Assembly: GCF_000283655.1 (NCBI RefSeq) | Contig: NC_016622.1 | Coordinates: 2,554,501-2,618,500, forward strand | Direction of reading: 5' to 3' | Length of the DNA stretch: 64,000 bases | From: Azospirillum lipoferum 4B | GTDB taxonomy: Bacteria; Pseudomonadota; Alphaproteobacteria; Azospirillales; Azospirillaceae | In this document: positions 43,959-53,497 of the stretch, in pieces | How the letters are laid out: each line of letters begins with the position of its first letter | How positions within the stretch are numbered: position 1 is the first letter of the stretch | Translations under genes and position numbers: made by a program | Notes under the pieces: generated by a model | Databases searched by the model: none | What the model was told of the DNA's origin: nothing | Seen by the model: only the letters and a program-made list of their open reading frames with translations

Positions 43959-45509
43959 ATGATGGGCCAGCTGGACCTTACGGGACCGTCGATCCGCCTG
44001 ACGCTGCCGCCGCCCGGACGGATGGCGCTTGCCGGCGCGGCGCTGGCCCTGTCGGTCATGGTCGCGGCCGGTACGGCCGGGGCACAGCCGTCCTTCGACT
44101 GCAAGGCAGCCTCCACGCCGGTGGAAAAGGCGATCTGCGCCGATCCCAAGCTGGCCGATGCCGACAGCGAGATTGCCAACGCCTACAAGACGCTTCAGGC
44201 CCTGTCCGGCGCCGCCGACCGCGAACGGCTGCGGGCGGAGCAGAAGGCGTGGCTGGCCCAGCGCAACCAGTGCGCCACGGCGGGCTCGTCCATTACGGCT
44301 TGCCTCGGTCCGGTCCTCGACGCCCGCCGCACCGCGTTGGCCGAGTCGGTGCCCAAGGCGGTCACCGCGCTGGCGGCCATCGTCGACGGGATCGCCGCCG
44401 ACCCGGCCGGCGCCGGGAAGCGGCTGGCCGAGATCCGCGGCGGGCTGGGCAAGGGGTGGACCGCCTATGTGCTGCGCTTCGGCCCCTCCCCCGACCGCGC
44501 CAAGGCCGACGCCCTGCTGCGCGAGGCCGTCGAGGGCATCGAGGATTCCTATGCGCGCGAAACCGCGGCGGGCGTCGACCTGACGACCGACGAGGGCTTC
44601 CTCACCGCCTTGCGCGTGGTCAGCGACGATGTCGAGATGGCGTGGCCCTGTTCGGTGATGGAGCGGCGCGGCGCGGCGGCCTGGAAGGCGATGGAGCCGC
44701 TCTATGGCAGCAACCGCGACAATTTCGGCGCCCATCCCGCCTGCCCGGACGACAACGCCCTGCTCGCCTCCCCCGCCTGGACGGCGGTGGACGACCTGCT
44801 GGCCCCGATGCTGGAGGCCGCGTCCAACCGCACCGGCACCATCCGCTTCGCCACCTACCGCCAGATGGCGATCGACCGCATGAAGTCGGCGGTCGACCCG
44901 CGCCTGTTCCTCGCCGACGCGCCGGAACTGGCGGCGCTGGTCAAGGATGCCGCCGGCTGGAGCAACCCGCGCTGGATCGCGCCGGGCTGGGGCGAGCGTC
45001 TCCGCGCCGCGGTGGATGGGGCGGTGGCGGCCTGGACGCCGCAGATCGCCGGCCGCTATTCCATCGGCACCGCCGAGGCCCGCCGCATCGCCGAGGCGGT
45101 GGCCGCCCAGGGCTTGGGCGGCGGCATCGGGCTGATCGCCGACAATCTGGAACTCCAGAAGGACACCCGCCTTCCCGATTGGCTGCGCGGCAGCTGGAGC
45201 TGGACCGGCGGTGCGGAGGACACGCCCTTCAACGCTCCCGCCGGCAAGGCCCGCATCGACGCCACCGGCATCTGCGTCGGCAGCGAGTGCGGCGGCTATG
45301 ATGTCGCCGGCCAGGGCGAGGACGCCCCCTTCGACCCGAAGGAGGTCAAGGCGGCCGGTGTTGTCGCCGCCCCCAACGCGGCGAAGCAGGCGGTCAGCCT
45401 CGCGCCCGTGTCGGCCGGCTTCAGCCTGACCATCGTCCCGCTGGCCGGCGGCAACCTGCTGGTCACCGGCACGGCGAAGCCGCTGCTGTTGAAGCGCGAG
45501 GGCAAATAG
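43959..45509 (+). CDS. exported protein with LprI-like N-terminal domain
   Basis: 516 residues. The N-terminus has a Sec signal peptide (MALAGAALALSVMVAAGTAGAQ, cleavage likely after AGA). Then FDCKAASTPVEKAICADPKLADADSEIANAYK with AQRNQCATAGSS and ITACL gives the four-cysteine LprI/DUF1311 lysozyme-inhibitor-like fold. The remaining 370 residues have no recognised domain, though three more Cys pairs (WPCSV, HPACP, CVGSEC) suggest disulfides. It is periplasmic. Two ATGs compete at the start (43959 and 43962). A role against lysozyme is only inference. Confidence 0.75.
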   Translation: MMGQLDLTGPSIRLTLPPPGRMALAGAALALSVMVAAGTAGAQPSFDCKAASTPVEKAICADPKLADADSEIANAYKTLQALSGAADRERLRAEQKAWLAQRNQCATAGSSITACLGPVLDARRTALAESVPKAVTALAAIVDGIAADPAGAGKRLAEIRGGLGKGWTAYVLRFGPSPDRAKADALLREAVEGIEDSYARETAAGVDLTTDEGFLTALRVVSDDVEMAWPCSVMERRGAAAWKAMEPLYGSNRDNFGAHPACPDDNALLASPAWTAVDDLLAPMLEAASNRTGTIRFATYRQMAIDRMKSAVDPRLFLADAPELAALVKDAAGWSNPRWIAPGWGERLRAAVDGAVAAWTPQIAGRYSIGTAEARRIAEAVAAQGLGGGIGLIADNLELQKDTRLPDWLRGSWSWTGGAEDTPFNAPAGKARIDATGICVGSECGGYDVAGQGEDAPFDPKEVKAAGVVAAPNAAKQAVSLAPVSAGFSLTIVPLAGGNLLVTGTAKPLLLKREGK

Positions 45510-45645
45510 AGGCGATGCAGGCTGCCGGCCGCGCCGCTTCTCCTGTCCGGTGAACGCGAATCTCTTGCCTGCATCGTTCGGGTAGGCGACACTTCGCGGC
45601 GCGTGCTCCGGTTGCGGAGCCAGGCGCGGCTTTCCGGGGGGAGGC

Positions 45646-46089
45646 ATGGCACGGAACCTGAAGGCGCTGGGGTTGTGGCGCACGGCGCTGGTCGCCAGCG
45701 TCCGCCGGGACGGGCCTGACCTGTCGGCGCGACAGCTGGCGATCCTGCTCCAGGTCTATCTGACCGATCCGCCGCACACCGTGCGCGGCCTCGCATCCCT
45801 GCTGAACATTTCCAAGCCCGCCGTGACCCGCGCGCTCGACCGGCTGTCGGTGCTGGGTTTCGTCAAGCGCAAGCGCGATGCGGAGGACAAGCGCAACGTG
45901 CTGGTCCAGCGCACGGTGAAGGGCAGCGTCTATCTGTCGGACTTCGCCGAGCTGGTGATCGCCGCCGGCGCCGTCACGCCGGAGGACATGAGCCGCATCC
46001 AGGCCGACGAGGCCCTGGCCGCCGCCGCAAAGGCCCGGCTGCAGGCGGAGTTGCAGGACCTGCCGGCGCTGGAAACCTCCGCATCCTGA
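45646..46089 (+). CDS. MarR-family transcriptional regulator
   Basis: 147 residues. A winged helix-turn-helix: LSARQLAILLQVYL, then HTVRGLASLLNISKPAVTRALDRLSVLGFVKRKRD and the wing EDKRNVLVQRT, in the MarR pattern. No linked target gene is obvious, and the following gene is on the other strand, so a trans-acting role is likely. A strong hairpin terminator follows. Confidence 0.88.
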   Translation: MARNLKALGLWRTALVASVRRDGPDLSARQLAILLQVYLTDPPHTVRGLASLLNISKPAVTRALDRLSVLGFVKRKRDAEDKRNVLVQRTVKGSVYLSDFAELVIAAGAVTPEDMSRIQADEALAAAAKARLQAELQDLPALETSAS

Positions 46090-46103
46090 CGGAGCCTTCG
46101 CCG

Positions 46104-46136
46104 CGCGACGGCTGCAGGCACGCCTGCGCCGTCGCG
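46104..46136. terminator. two-part hairpin terminator between marR-type gene and dehydrogenase gene
   Basis: CGCGACGGC and GCCGTCGCG (9 bp) enclose GCAGGC-ac-GCCTGC (6 bp), so the whole 33 bases fold with one bulge. It lies between convergent genes and may work in both directions, though T-runs are weak. Confidence 0.6.
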
Positions 46137-46179
46137 GGGAATGACGGCCGACAAAGCGCCGCTTGCCCCTTCCCTCCCC

Positions 46180-47169
46180 TTACAGCAGCGCTTCCAGCAC
46201 GCGGTCGGGCGGGGTGTGGCCGTCGATGAAGGTCTTGATGTTGATCACCACCTTCTCGCCCATGTCGATGCGGCCCTCGATGGTGGCGGAGCCCATGTGC
46301 GGCAGCAGGACGACATTGTCCAGCCGCAGAAGCTTCGGGTTGACGGCCGGCTCATGCTCGAACACGTCCAGGCCAGCGCCGGCGATCTCGCCCTTCGACA
46401 GCATGCGGGTCAGCGCCACCTCGTCGATCACCTCGCCGCGCGAGGTGTTGACGATGTAGCAGTGCGGCCGCAGCAGCTTCAGCCGGCGCTCCGACAGCAG
46501 ATGATAAGTGGCCGGCGTGTGCGGGCAGTTGATCGACACGATGTCCATCCGCGCCAGCATCTGGTCCAGGCTGGACCAGTAGGTCGCCTCCAGCTCCTGC
46601 TCCAGTTCGGGATGGACGCGGCGGCGGTTGTGGTAGTGGATCGACATGCCGAAGGCGCGCGCCCGGCGCGCCAGGGCCGAGCCGATGCGGCCCATGCCCA
46701 GGATGCCCAGCCGCTTGCCGCTGATGCGGTGGCCCAGCATGGTGGTCGGTCCCCAGCCGGTCCACTGGCCGGAGCGGACCAGCCGCTCGCCTTCCGCCAC
46801 GCGCCGCGCGGTGGCCAGCAGCAGCGCCATGGTCATGTCGGCGGTGTCCTCGGTCAGGACGCCGGGGGTGTTGGTGACGATGATGCCGCGCTCGCGCGCC
46901 GCCTTCAGGTCGATGTGGTCGACGCCGGTGCCGAAGGAGGCGATCAGCCGCAGCTGCGGGCCGGCGGACTCGATCAGCGCGCGGTCGATGCGGTCGGTGA
47001 CGGTGGGCACCAGCACCTCGGCGACGGCCATCGCCTCCTGCATCTGGGCAGGGGTCAGCGGAACGTCGTCCGGATTGAGCCGGGTGTCGAACAGCTCCAT
47101 CATCCGCGTCTCGATGACGTCCGGCAGCTTGCGGGTGACGACAACGAGCGGCTTCTTCTTGTCGGTCAT
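46180..47169 (-). CDS. D-2-hydroxyacid dehydrogenase (glyoxylate/hydroxypyruvate reductase type)
   Basis: 329 residues. The NAD-binding motif is GILGMGRIGSALARRARAFGM (split here as GILGMGRIG and SALARRARAF), with the catalytic Arg in VNTSRGEV, Glu in AGLDVFEHEP and His in LLPHMGSATIE. NTPGVLTEDTADMTMALLLA is the family substrate-side motif. It reduces glyoxylate or hydroxypyruvate, or oxidises a D-2-hydroxyacid; the true substrate is not resolved. Start at 47169 gives MTDKKKPLVVVTRKLP. It is divergent from an SH3 gene across 251 bp. Confidence 0.92.
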   Translation of the reverse strand: MTDKKKPLVVVTRKLPDVIETRMMELFDTRLNPDDVPLTPAQMQEAMAVAEVLVPTVTDRIDRALIESAGPQLRLIASFGTGVDHIDLKAARERGIIVTNTPGVLTEDTADMTMALLLATARRVAEGERLVRSGQWTGWGPTTMLGHRISGKRLGILGMGRIGSALARRARAFGMSIHYHNRRRVHPELEQELEATYWSSLDQMLARMDIVSINCPHTPATYHLLSERRLKLLRPHCYIVNTSRGEVIDEVALTRMLSKGEIAGAGLDVFEHEPAVNPKLLRLDNVVLLPHMGSATIEGRIDMGEKVVINIKTFIDGHTPPDRVLEALL

Positions 47170-47420
47170 CGGTGCTGGTCCTCCCTTGCCCCGGCCTGCC
47201 CGCATCCGATGGTCCTGCGTGGCTGTTCCGGTCCACGGTTGCCATACCAACTGGCCGTTGGACTGTCCAGAAGTCCGTCGCGAATGCCCGTCCCGCGGCA
47301 GGACGTCCGGCGGGCCGACCGCAGCCTCCGATTGGGGATGGCGGCGCTTGCCCTATCGAACGGGTGGTCTCTATAGTGCGGCCCGATTTCGCCGCCCCCT
47401 TCGCCAACACCGGTGCCGCC

Positions 47421-47987
47421 ATGCTCGTCCGCCGCTCCGTCCTCGCCATGCTGGCCCTGATGCTGGGGCTGGGCGCGGCCTGCGGCAGCACGGCCCTTGG
47501 CGGAATGGCCCTTGGCGGCACGGCCTGGGCCGCGGAGAAAGGCACGGAGAACCGTAAGGACCCCACCCATGCGTCGGGCCTGCCGATCCCCCGCTTCGTC
47601 ACCGTGCGCGTCGGCGAGGTGAACCTGCGCTCCGGCCCCAACGGCAGCTACCCCATCGAATGGGTGTTCCGCCGCAAGGACATGCCGGTGGAGATCGTCC
47701 AGGAATTCGACACCTGGCGCCGCATCCGCGACTGGGAGGGGGCGGAAGGCTGGGTTCACCAGAGCGCACTGTCCGGCCGCCGCGGCGTCCTGATCGTCGG
47801 CCAGACCCGCAGCGTGCACGAGGCGCCGCGCGGCGACAGCGCGGTGGTGGCGCGGGCCGAGCCGGGCGTCATCGGATCGCTGAAGAAGTGCCGCGACGAC
47901 TGGTGCGAGGTGGAACTGAAAGGCTATCGCGGCTGGATGAGGCGCGCCGATTTCTGGGGCACCTACGCAGGCGAGAAGATCGAGTGA
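47421..47987 (+). CDS. exported SH3-domain protein
   Basis: 188 residues. A signal peptide spans about residues 1-37 (MLVRRSVLAMLALMLGLG through to TAWAAE). Two SH3-type folds follow: TVRVGEVNLRSGPNGSYPIEWVF with WEGAEGWVHQSALSGRR, and then IVGQTRSVHEAPRGDSAVVARAEPGV with KGYRGWMRRADFWG. Such paired SH3_4 modules bind periplasmic or cell-wall partners. Function is not known. A longer GTG start is possible upstream, but the basic lead MLVRR fits export. Confidence 0.8.
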   Translation: MLVRRSVLAMLALMLGLGAACGSTALGGMALGGTAWAAEKGTENRKDPTHASGLPIPRFVTVRVGEVNLRSGPNGSYPIEWVFRRKDMPVEIVQEFDTWRRIRDWEGAEGWVHQSALSGRRGVLIVGQTRSVHEAPRGDSAVVARAEPGVIGSLKKCRDDWCEVELKGYRGWMRRADFWGTYAGEKIE

Positions 47988-48122
47988 TCCGCTTGCAGTC
48001 TCCGGTAAACATCGCCTTTACGGACTGACGCCCTGCGCCGCCGCCATCGTTGACAGCGGCCGATTGCGGGATCACCAGTCGGGGATGCACAAATCCGTGT
48101 CACTCCCGATTCCGGCGAAGCA

Positions 48123-49499
48123 ATGCTGAAACTCGCGTTTCTGCTGATCGGTCCCCGCGCCTTCCGGTCCCACTGGCATGTCGTCGCCGTGCTCGGCCTG
48201 CTGTTGATGGCGGTGGGCCTCGCGCTCGCGGTGGGCATGTCGGACGGGCTGACCCAAGCCATCTATGCCGCCCTGGGGCTGACCTTCACCGCCGCCGGCC
48301 TCGTCACCCTGCTGGTGGCCCTGTCCGCCGCGCCGGGAGCGGACCGGCGTTTCGCCCTGGCGCGCGCGATCCTGGCGATCCTGGCCGGTGGGGTGATGCT
48401 GGCCTCCCCGCTGCTGAGCGGCTGGGCCCTGGCGCTTCCCCTCGCCGCCGTCCTGGCGCTCGACGGGGCGAACCGCGCCAGTGCCGCGGTGGTGTTCCGC
48501 GTGCGGTCCTGGCGGTTCCTGGTCCTGTGCGGGGTGGCGGAACTGGCGCTGGCGGCGATGATGCTGACGGAATGGCCGCTGCCGTCGGACCGCAACATGC
48601 CGCTGTGCATCGGGCTGTTCCTCACCCTGTCGGGCTGGCTTCTGCTGCGCCTGGGGGTGTTGCTGCGCAACCTGGAGGACGAGGCGGCGATCCTCAACCT
48701 GCCGATCTTTTCCGGCCGGGGCTGGTACGACAACGCCCCCGTTCTGGTGGGCGACAGTCCGGAGCCGGCAGGCCGGCAGGACCGGCCGCTGGTGGTGCGG
48801 GTGTGGACCCCGGTCGGCTCAGCCACCGCGCCGCTGGACAGGCGGCTGGTGATCGATCGCTACGTCGCCGCCATCGACCGCAACGGCGTGGTGTCCACCG
48901 GCCACTCCGCCCTGGAATTGGCGCCCGACCTGTATATCAGCCACTATCCGGCCAACGAGATCGACCAGTCCGGCGTCAGCTTCGTCACCGCCTTGCGCAG
49001 CGGAGCAGAGAACGACGTTCCCGGCCGCTTCCTGCCGTCCTACGAGGAAGAGATCGCCGACTGGTGCCCCGCCGATGCGACCGTGGAGCTGTGGACCTAC
49101 GATCCCTGGCGTCTGCGGGCCTTTTGGGCCGGATACCGGCAGGACAACACCTACAATCTCTCAAACCGGAACTGTTCGGTCGTCGTCGCCGCGGCGCTGG
49201 ACGCAACGCTGGAAGGCGCCTTGACCAGCCGCTTCCCTTGGGTGCGTCTGCTGCGCCTGCTGATGGATCCCGATATCTGGGTCGCCTCCCTGATCCGCAG
49301 CCGTGCCGATGCGATGAGTTGGACGCCGGGGTTCGTACTGGATTACGCGGCGGCCCTGGCCCGCGTCGTCGACCGCCCCGACCGGTCCTGGCACCGCCGA
49401 CTCGGCGGCTTTCTCGGCCAGCTGCGCGGCACCCCCCGTCCTTCACAAGGCGGCATGGAGGGCAGTATGGACGGCCGGCCGGATACGCAGCCGTCGTGA
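48123..49499 (+). CDS. HdeD-like membrane domain fused to a possible papain-like (LRAT/DUF4105-type) hydrolase
   Basis: 458 residues. Residues about 15-185 form six membrane helices in the repeated pattern of HdeD/DUF308 (acid-stress) proteins. Residues about 225-430 are soluble and contain His261 in VSTGHSALELAPDLYISHYP and Cys351 in NLSNRNCSVVVAAALD. The His-before-Cys order and the NCS motif recall circularly permuted papain-like enzymes such as LRAT-type and DUF4105 proteins. If so, it is a membrane-bound hydrolase or transacylase. That part is inference; no single family is certain. It starts 136 bp after the SH3 gene and is followed by an MFS gene at 34 bp, likely co-transcribed. Confidence 0.7.
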   Translation: MLKLAFLLIGPRAFRSHWHVVAVLGLLLMAVGLALAVGMSDGLTQAIYAALGLTFTAAGLVTLLVALSAAPGADRRFALARAILAILAGGVMLASPLLSGWALALPLAAVLALDGANRASAAVVFRVRSWRFLVLCGVAELALAAMMLTEWPLPSDRNMPLCIGLFLTLSGWLLLRLGVLLRNLEDEAAILNLPIFSGRGWYDNAPVLVGDSPEPAGRQDRPLVVRVWTPVGSATAPLDRRLVIDRYVAAIDRNGVVSTGHSALELAPDLYISHYPANEIDQSGVSFVTALRSGAENDVPGRFLPSYEEEIADWCPADATVELWTYDPWRLRAFWAGYRQDNTYNLSNRNCSVVVAAALDATLEGALTSRFPWVRLLRLLMDPDIWVASLIRSRADAMSWTPGFVLDYAAALARVVDRPDRSWHRRLGGFLGQLRGTPRPSQGGMEGSMDGRPDTQPS

Positions 49500-49533
49500 C
49501 GGATACCCGATCGCCTTTGGAACAGGAGCAGGC

Positions 49534-50706
49534 ATGACATCGGAGCCGAGACCGGATGACGGCGGCCTTCTGTCGCGCGCCGCCGTCATCGCCACCGCGA
49601 TGATGTTCGGCCTGACCTACAGCCTCAGCGCCGCCCTGATCGCGCTGGACCTGTCGCGCCGCAACCTGGACGACCTGACCATCGGGACCAACGCGGCGAT
49701 GCACGCGCTGGGCGTTCTGGCGATGGCGGTGCTGCTGCCGCGGATCGTCGCCCGGCTGGGTATCCGCCGGCTGGTGATGCTGGCGCTGGTGGGATCGGCG
49801 CTGCTGCTCGCCCTGTTCCCCGCCACCCCGGTCTGGATGTGGTTCCCGCTGCGCATCCTGCTGGGCGCGGCGTCGGAGACCCTGTTCGTCCTGTCGGAGA
49901 CCTGGACCAACAGCCTGAGCAGCGAGGCCACCCGCGCCCGCGCCATGGCGGTCTACACCGCGGCGCTGTCGTCGGGCTTCGCGCTGGGACCGCTGATGCT
50001 GTCGGTGCTGGGCTCCACCGGGGCGCTGCCCTATCTGGCCGGCGCCGGCGTAGCCGCCGCGGCGGCGCTGCTGGTCGCCTCCCCGCGCATCCGGGCGCCG
50101 GAGTTCGAGCGGCCGTCGCGCCAGGGGCCGCTGCATTTCATGCGGCTGGCTCCGGTCGCCATCGGCGCCATCGTGCTGAACGCAGCCATCGAGACCGCCG
50201 GCCTGTCCTTCCTGGCGATCTACGCCACCAAGCTCGGTTGGTCGGAGACCGGGGCCACCAGCCTGATGTCCTGCATGATGATCGGCGCCATCCTGCTGCA
50301 GCTGCCCATCGGCTGGCTGGGCGACAAGATGGACCGGCTGACTCTGGTGATCGCGCTTGCCGCCTGCGCCGCGCTGGGGGCGCTCGCCTGGCCCTTCGCG
50401 CTGCGCAGCGAGATCGCGACCTACGCCCTTCTGTTCGTCTGGGGCGGCGCCTTCGTCGGCGTCTACACCATCATGCTGGCCATCGTCGGCAGCCGCTTCC
50501 AGGGGGCGGAGCTGGTCGGCATCTATGCCGCCATGGGGCTGATGTGGGGCGTCGGCGCGCTGGCCGGGCCGGTGCTGGCCGGGGCGGCGATGGAGCTGAC
50601 CCGGCATGGACTGGCCTTCTTCGCGGCGGCCGCCTGCCTGCTGTTCGCGGCGTCGGCGCTGCGGGAAAGGGCGGCGGCACGGGCCGGGGCGGGTACGGGG
50701 GCTTGA
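49534..50706 (+). CDS. MFS transporter (YcaD type)
   Basis: 390 residues with twelve hydrophobic helices. [19 protein letters not shown] and [22 protein letters not shown] are typical of the YcaD-like branch of MFS, which lacks known substrates. The gene begins 34 bp after the HdeD-like gene and ends 61 bp before argG, so the three could share a message. Confidence 0.88.
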   Translation: MTSEPRPDDGGLLSRAAVIATAMMFGLTYSLSAALIALDLSRRNLDDLTIGTNAAMHALGVLAMAVLLPRIVARLGIRRLVMLALVGSALLLALFPATPVWMWFPLRILLGAASETLFVLSETWTNSLSSEATRARAMAVYTAALSSGFALGPLMLSVLGSTGALPYLAGAGVAAAAALLVASPRIRAPEFERPSRQGPLHFMRLAPVAIGAIVLNAAIETAGLSFLAIYATKLGWSETGATSLMSCMMIGAILLQLPIGWLGDKMDRLTLVIALAACAALGALAWPFALRSEIATYALLFVWGGAFVGVYTIMLAIVGSRFQGAELVGIYAAMGLMWGVGALAGPVLAGAAMELTRHGLAFFAAAACLLFAASALRERAAARAGAGTGA

Positions 50707-50767
50707 AGGCGGGCGGGAAAGGCCGTACGGTCGCGGCCTTACCTTTCTCTACTGCAAGAGCAGTCCC

Positions 50768-52003
50768 ATGAGCGGCGCGTCCGGCAAACAGATCAAGAAA
50801 GTGGTGCTCGCCTATTCGGGCGGCCTCGACACCTCGGTCATTCTGAAGTGGCTGCAGGAGACCTACTCCTGCGAGGTGGTGACCTTCACCGCCGACCTCG
50901 GCCAGGGCGAGGAGCTGGAGCCCGCCCGCAAGAAGGCCGAGCTTCTGGGCATCAAGCCGGAAAACATCTTCATCGACGACCTGCGCGAGGAATTCGTGCG
51001 GGACTTCGTCTTCCCGATGTTCCGCGCCAACACGCTCTATGAGGGAACCTACCTGCTCGGCACCTCGATCGCCCGGCCGCTGATCGCCAAGCGCCAGATC
51101 GAGATCGCCAACATGGTCGGCGCCGATGCCGTCGCCCATGGCGCCACCGGCAAGGGCAACGACCAGGTCCGCTTCGAGCTGGGCTATTACGCCCTGCGCC
51201 CGGACATCACGGTCATCGCGCCGTGGCGCGAGTGGACCCTGAACAGCCGCACCACGCTGCTGGACTACGCCGAGAAGAACCAGATTCCGATCGCGAAGGA
51301 CAAGCGCGGCGAGGCCCCCTACTCCACCGATGCCAACCTCCTGCACATCTCCTACGAGGGCAAGGCGCTGGAGGACCCGTGGGTCGAGCCGGACGAGGAC
51401 ATGTATACCCGTTCCGTCGCCCCGGAAAAGGCGCCGGACACCCCGACCTACATCGAGGTCGAGTTCAAGAACGGTGACGCGGTCGCCATCGACGGCAAGG
51501 CGCTGTCCCCGGCGGCCCTGCTGACCGAGCTGAACCGGCTGGGCGGCGAGAACGGCATCGGCCGCCTCGATCTGGTCGAGAACCGCTATGTCGGCATGAA
51601 GTCGCGCGGCGTCTACGAGACCCCGGGCGGCAGCATCCTGCTGGTGGCGCACCGCGCCATGGAGAGCATCACCCTCGACCGCGGTGCCGCGCACCTGAAG
51701 GACGAGCTGATGCCGCGCTACGCCGAGCTGATCTATTGCGGCTATTGGTGGAGCCCGGAGCGTCTGGCCATCCAGGCGCTGATCGACCAGACCCAGTCGC
51801 TGGTCAACGGCACGGTCCGCCTGAAGCTGTTCAAGGGCAACGTCACGGTCGTCGGCCGCAAGTCGCCCAACTCGCTGTACCGCATGGATTATGTGACCTT
51901 CGAGCAGGACAGCGTCTACAACCAGAAGGACGCCGAAGGCTTCATCAAGCTGAACGCGCTCCGCCTGCGCCTGGGCTCGATGGCCAAGCAGAAGATCGGG
52001 TAA
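50768..52003 (+). CDS. argG: argininosuccinate synthase
   Basis: 411 residues. It joins citrulline and aspartate with ATP in arginine synthesis. The ATP pyrophosphatase P-loop [13 protein letters not shown] is at about 12-24. [35 protein letters not shown] and SPNSLY complete the family signature. It is a stand-alone synthase, not fused to the lyase. ATG at 50768 ([11 protein letters not shown]). A hairpin terminator lies just after the stop. Confidence 0.97.
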   Translation: MSGASGKQIKKVVLAYSGGLDTSVILKWLQETYSCEVVTFTADLGQGEELEPARKKAELLGIKPENIFIDDLREEFVRDFVFPMFRANTLYEGTYLLGTSIARPLIAKRQIEIANMVGADAVAHGATGKGNDQVRFELGYYALRPDITVIAPWREWTLNSRTTLLDYAEKNQIPIAKDKRGEAPYSTDANLLHISYEGKALEDPWVEPDEDMYTRSVAPEKAPDTPTYIEVEFKNGDAVAIDGKALSPAALLTELNRLGGENGIGRLDLVENRYVGMKSRGVYETPGGSILLVAHRAMESITLDRGAAHLKDELMPRYAELIYCGYWWSPERLAIQALIDQTQSLVNGTVRLKLFKGNVTVVGRKSPNSLYRMDYVTFEQDSVYNQKDAEGFIKLNALRLRLGSMAKQKIG

Positions 52004-52014
52004 GTCATGGGAGT

Positions 52015-52041
52015 TGCGGGAGGGCCGGCGGCTCTCCCGCA
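52015..52041 (+). terminator. terminator after argG
   Basis: TGCGGGAG and CTCCCGCA form an 8-bp stem with an 11-base loop eleven bases after the argG stop. No clear T-run. Confidence 0.6.
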
Positions 52042-52074
52042 TCCACCTGATCTTGGTATGACCGACCCCGCGGC

Positions 52075-52818
52075 TTACAAGCGCGGGTCGTTGAAGCCGG
52101 ATTTCTCGAAATGCAGGGTCTGGTGCGGAAATTCGCATAGGGCCTGCACGCTGTCGCGGCGCAGGAACAGCCGCCAACTCTGCCAAGCCGTCGGTTCCGG
52201 CTTGCGGAACACCGCACAGTCCAGCAGCGCCAGATTGGCGCCTCCCCGCGGATCGCGGATCGACTGATAACGGATGGCCTGAATTCCGGCCGACCGCGCC
52301 GCCTCGGCCAGATCCTGACAGGCGACATAATCGGTGGGGTGGGTCCAGCGGGCGCCGTCCCCGTTCAGCGGCTCCGCCGTCAGGTCCAGCCCGCCATCGG
52401 TTCCATAGAGGACGCAGAAGGCCGTGTACTCGCCCGGATTGGCCGGCAACGGCGTATCGGGAGAGTCGGCGAAGAACAGCAGCCGGTAGAAGGCCAGTTC
52501 GGCCACCGCGCTCGCCACCGCCTCCGCGGCATAGAACACGCCGGGCGTCCGCCCGGCCCGGCGGAAGCGCGATCCGACCGGATATTCGGCATCGTAGCGG
52601 AACGGCGACGACAGCAGGAAATGCAGCCCCCGGCAACCGGCGGGCACCGGCGGCTTGGTCTGCTCCAGCAACTCTTCCAGAAGCCCCTGCTCCTCCCAGT
52701 CGTCGACCAGCTTGAGGGTGGAGACCCTGTGCTGCGCCTCGACCAGCCGCCACGCCTCGCCGGCCAGCGGACGCCGCTCAGACGACAGCGCGTCGGCTGT
52801 CCAGATACGCGATGACAT
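52075..52818 (-). CDS. RES-domain toxin (NAD+ phosphorylase type)
   Basis: 247 residues. WRLVEAQHRVSTLKLVD near the start, GSRFRRAGRTPGVFYAAEAVASAVAELAFYR (read as two parts, with Arg and Glu) and the later Ser in RYQSIRDP follow the R-E-S pattern of RES toxins, which degrade cellular NAD by phosphorolysis. It follows the Xre/MbcA-like antitoxin and overlaps its gene by 41 bases, so translation is coupled. The pair is a type II toxin-antitoxin module. Substrate and phosphate use are known only for other members of the family. Confidence 0.85.
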   Translation of the reverse strand: MSSRIWTADALSSERRPLAGEAWRLVEAQHRVSTLKLVDDWEEQGLLEELLEQTKPPVPAGCRGLHFLLSSPFRYDAEYPVGSRFRRAGRTPGVFYAAEAVASAVAELAFYRLLFFADSPDTPLPANPGEYTAFCVLYGTDGGLDLTAEPLNGDGARWTHPTDYVACQDLAEAARSAGIQAIRYQSIRDPRGGANLALLDCAVFRKPEPTAWQSWRLFLRRDSVQALCEFPHQTLHFEKSGFNDPRL

Positions 52819-53158
52819 TCATCAGTCCGGGGATGGTCTGGATCTGCTCCAGCGGTTTGCCGCCCAGCGCCCGGTTGTCGTTGCGCAGCCACGCCGCAGC
52901 GACCTCCGCCTCGCCGCCGACGATGCTGTCGAGCGAGCGGTAGAGCCGGATGAACAGAAGCGCCAGTTCGAATTCCTTGCTGCGCTCGGACAAGGGCAAA
53001 TCCTTGGTCCGCATGCGCGACAGGGTCGGTTCGGATACGCCGATGACCTTGCCAAGCACGCTGTTGGAAACGCGCAACTGCTCCGCCGCCCGCAGCACCG
53101 CCTTGGTGACGACGGACGCCGCCGCGGGAGCCCTGGTCGCCTGAACTTGCGAGGTCAT
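52778..53158 (-). CDS. Xre/MbcA/ParS-type antitoxin
   Basis: 126 residues. The N-terminal helix-turn-helix (about 35-50, LGKVIGVSEPTLSRMRTK) is Xre-type. The C-terminal GGEAEVAAAWLRNDNRALGGKPLEQIQTIPGLMNVIAYLD is the MbcA/ParS toxin-binding domain that holds RES toxins. The ATG at 53158 has GGAGAAGGAGG just upstream. A palindromic operator sits in the promoter, so the complex probably represses its own transcription. Genes are in antitoxin-toxin order. Confidence 0.9.
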   Translation of the reverse strand: MTSQVQATRAPAAASVVTKAVLRAAEQLRVSNSVLGKVIGVSEPTLSRMRTKDLPLSERSKEFELALLFIRLYRSLDSIVGGEAEVAAAWLRNDNRALGGKPLEQIQTIPGLMNVIAYLDSRRAVV

Positions 53159-53173
53159 GGCAAGCCTCCTTCT

Positions 53174-53203
53174 CCTGAAAGAAATACTTACATTCCTTTC
53201 AGG
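53174..53203. promoter_or_regulatory. palindromic operator of the Xre-RES pair
   Basis: CCTGAAAG (53174-53181) and CTTTCAGG (53196-53203) are exact inverted repeats 14 bases apart, lying 16 bp upstream of the antitoxin start and in the AT-rich promoter. Binding by the Xre antitoxin is the likely role. Confidence 0.65.
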
Positions 53204-53341
53204 GGAATGCAACGGCGTATGAGGCTCTGTGTTTCGAAGACGTGATCCGCGCCCACCTCATCGCCTGCCATCCCCACGAAGGCGCTACGGGATGCACAGA
53301 TCTTGGAGCGACATCAAGTCTCTGGAACCAAAGCAACTTTG

Positions 53342-53426
53342 CGTCATCCCCGCGAAGGCGGGGATCCAGGAAACTCCGCATCCAAGCGGCTGAAACGGAT
53401 GGATTCCCGCCTTCGCGGGAATGACG
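53342..53426. repeat. 85-bp palindromic MITE-like repeat
   Basis: Arms of 27 bp (53342-53368 and 53400-53426), built on ATCCCCGCGAAGGCGGGGAT, match in inverted order with two mismatches. This is the widespread CGTCAT...ATGACG-ended intergenic palindrome of proteobacteria. A shorter half-copy (catccccacgaaggcg) lies at about 53268-53284. No gene lies in the 339-bp gap. Confidence 0.8.
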
Positions 53427-53497
53427 GTCGAATTGGAAAAACTCCAGCTTACGGTGATGAAAGGGGGCAATCCTGCAGCAGGTTGCCCCCGGCTCCG

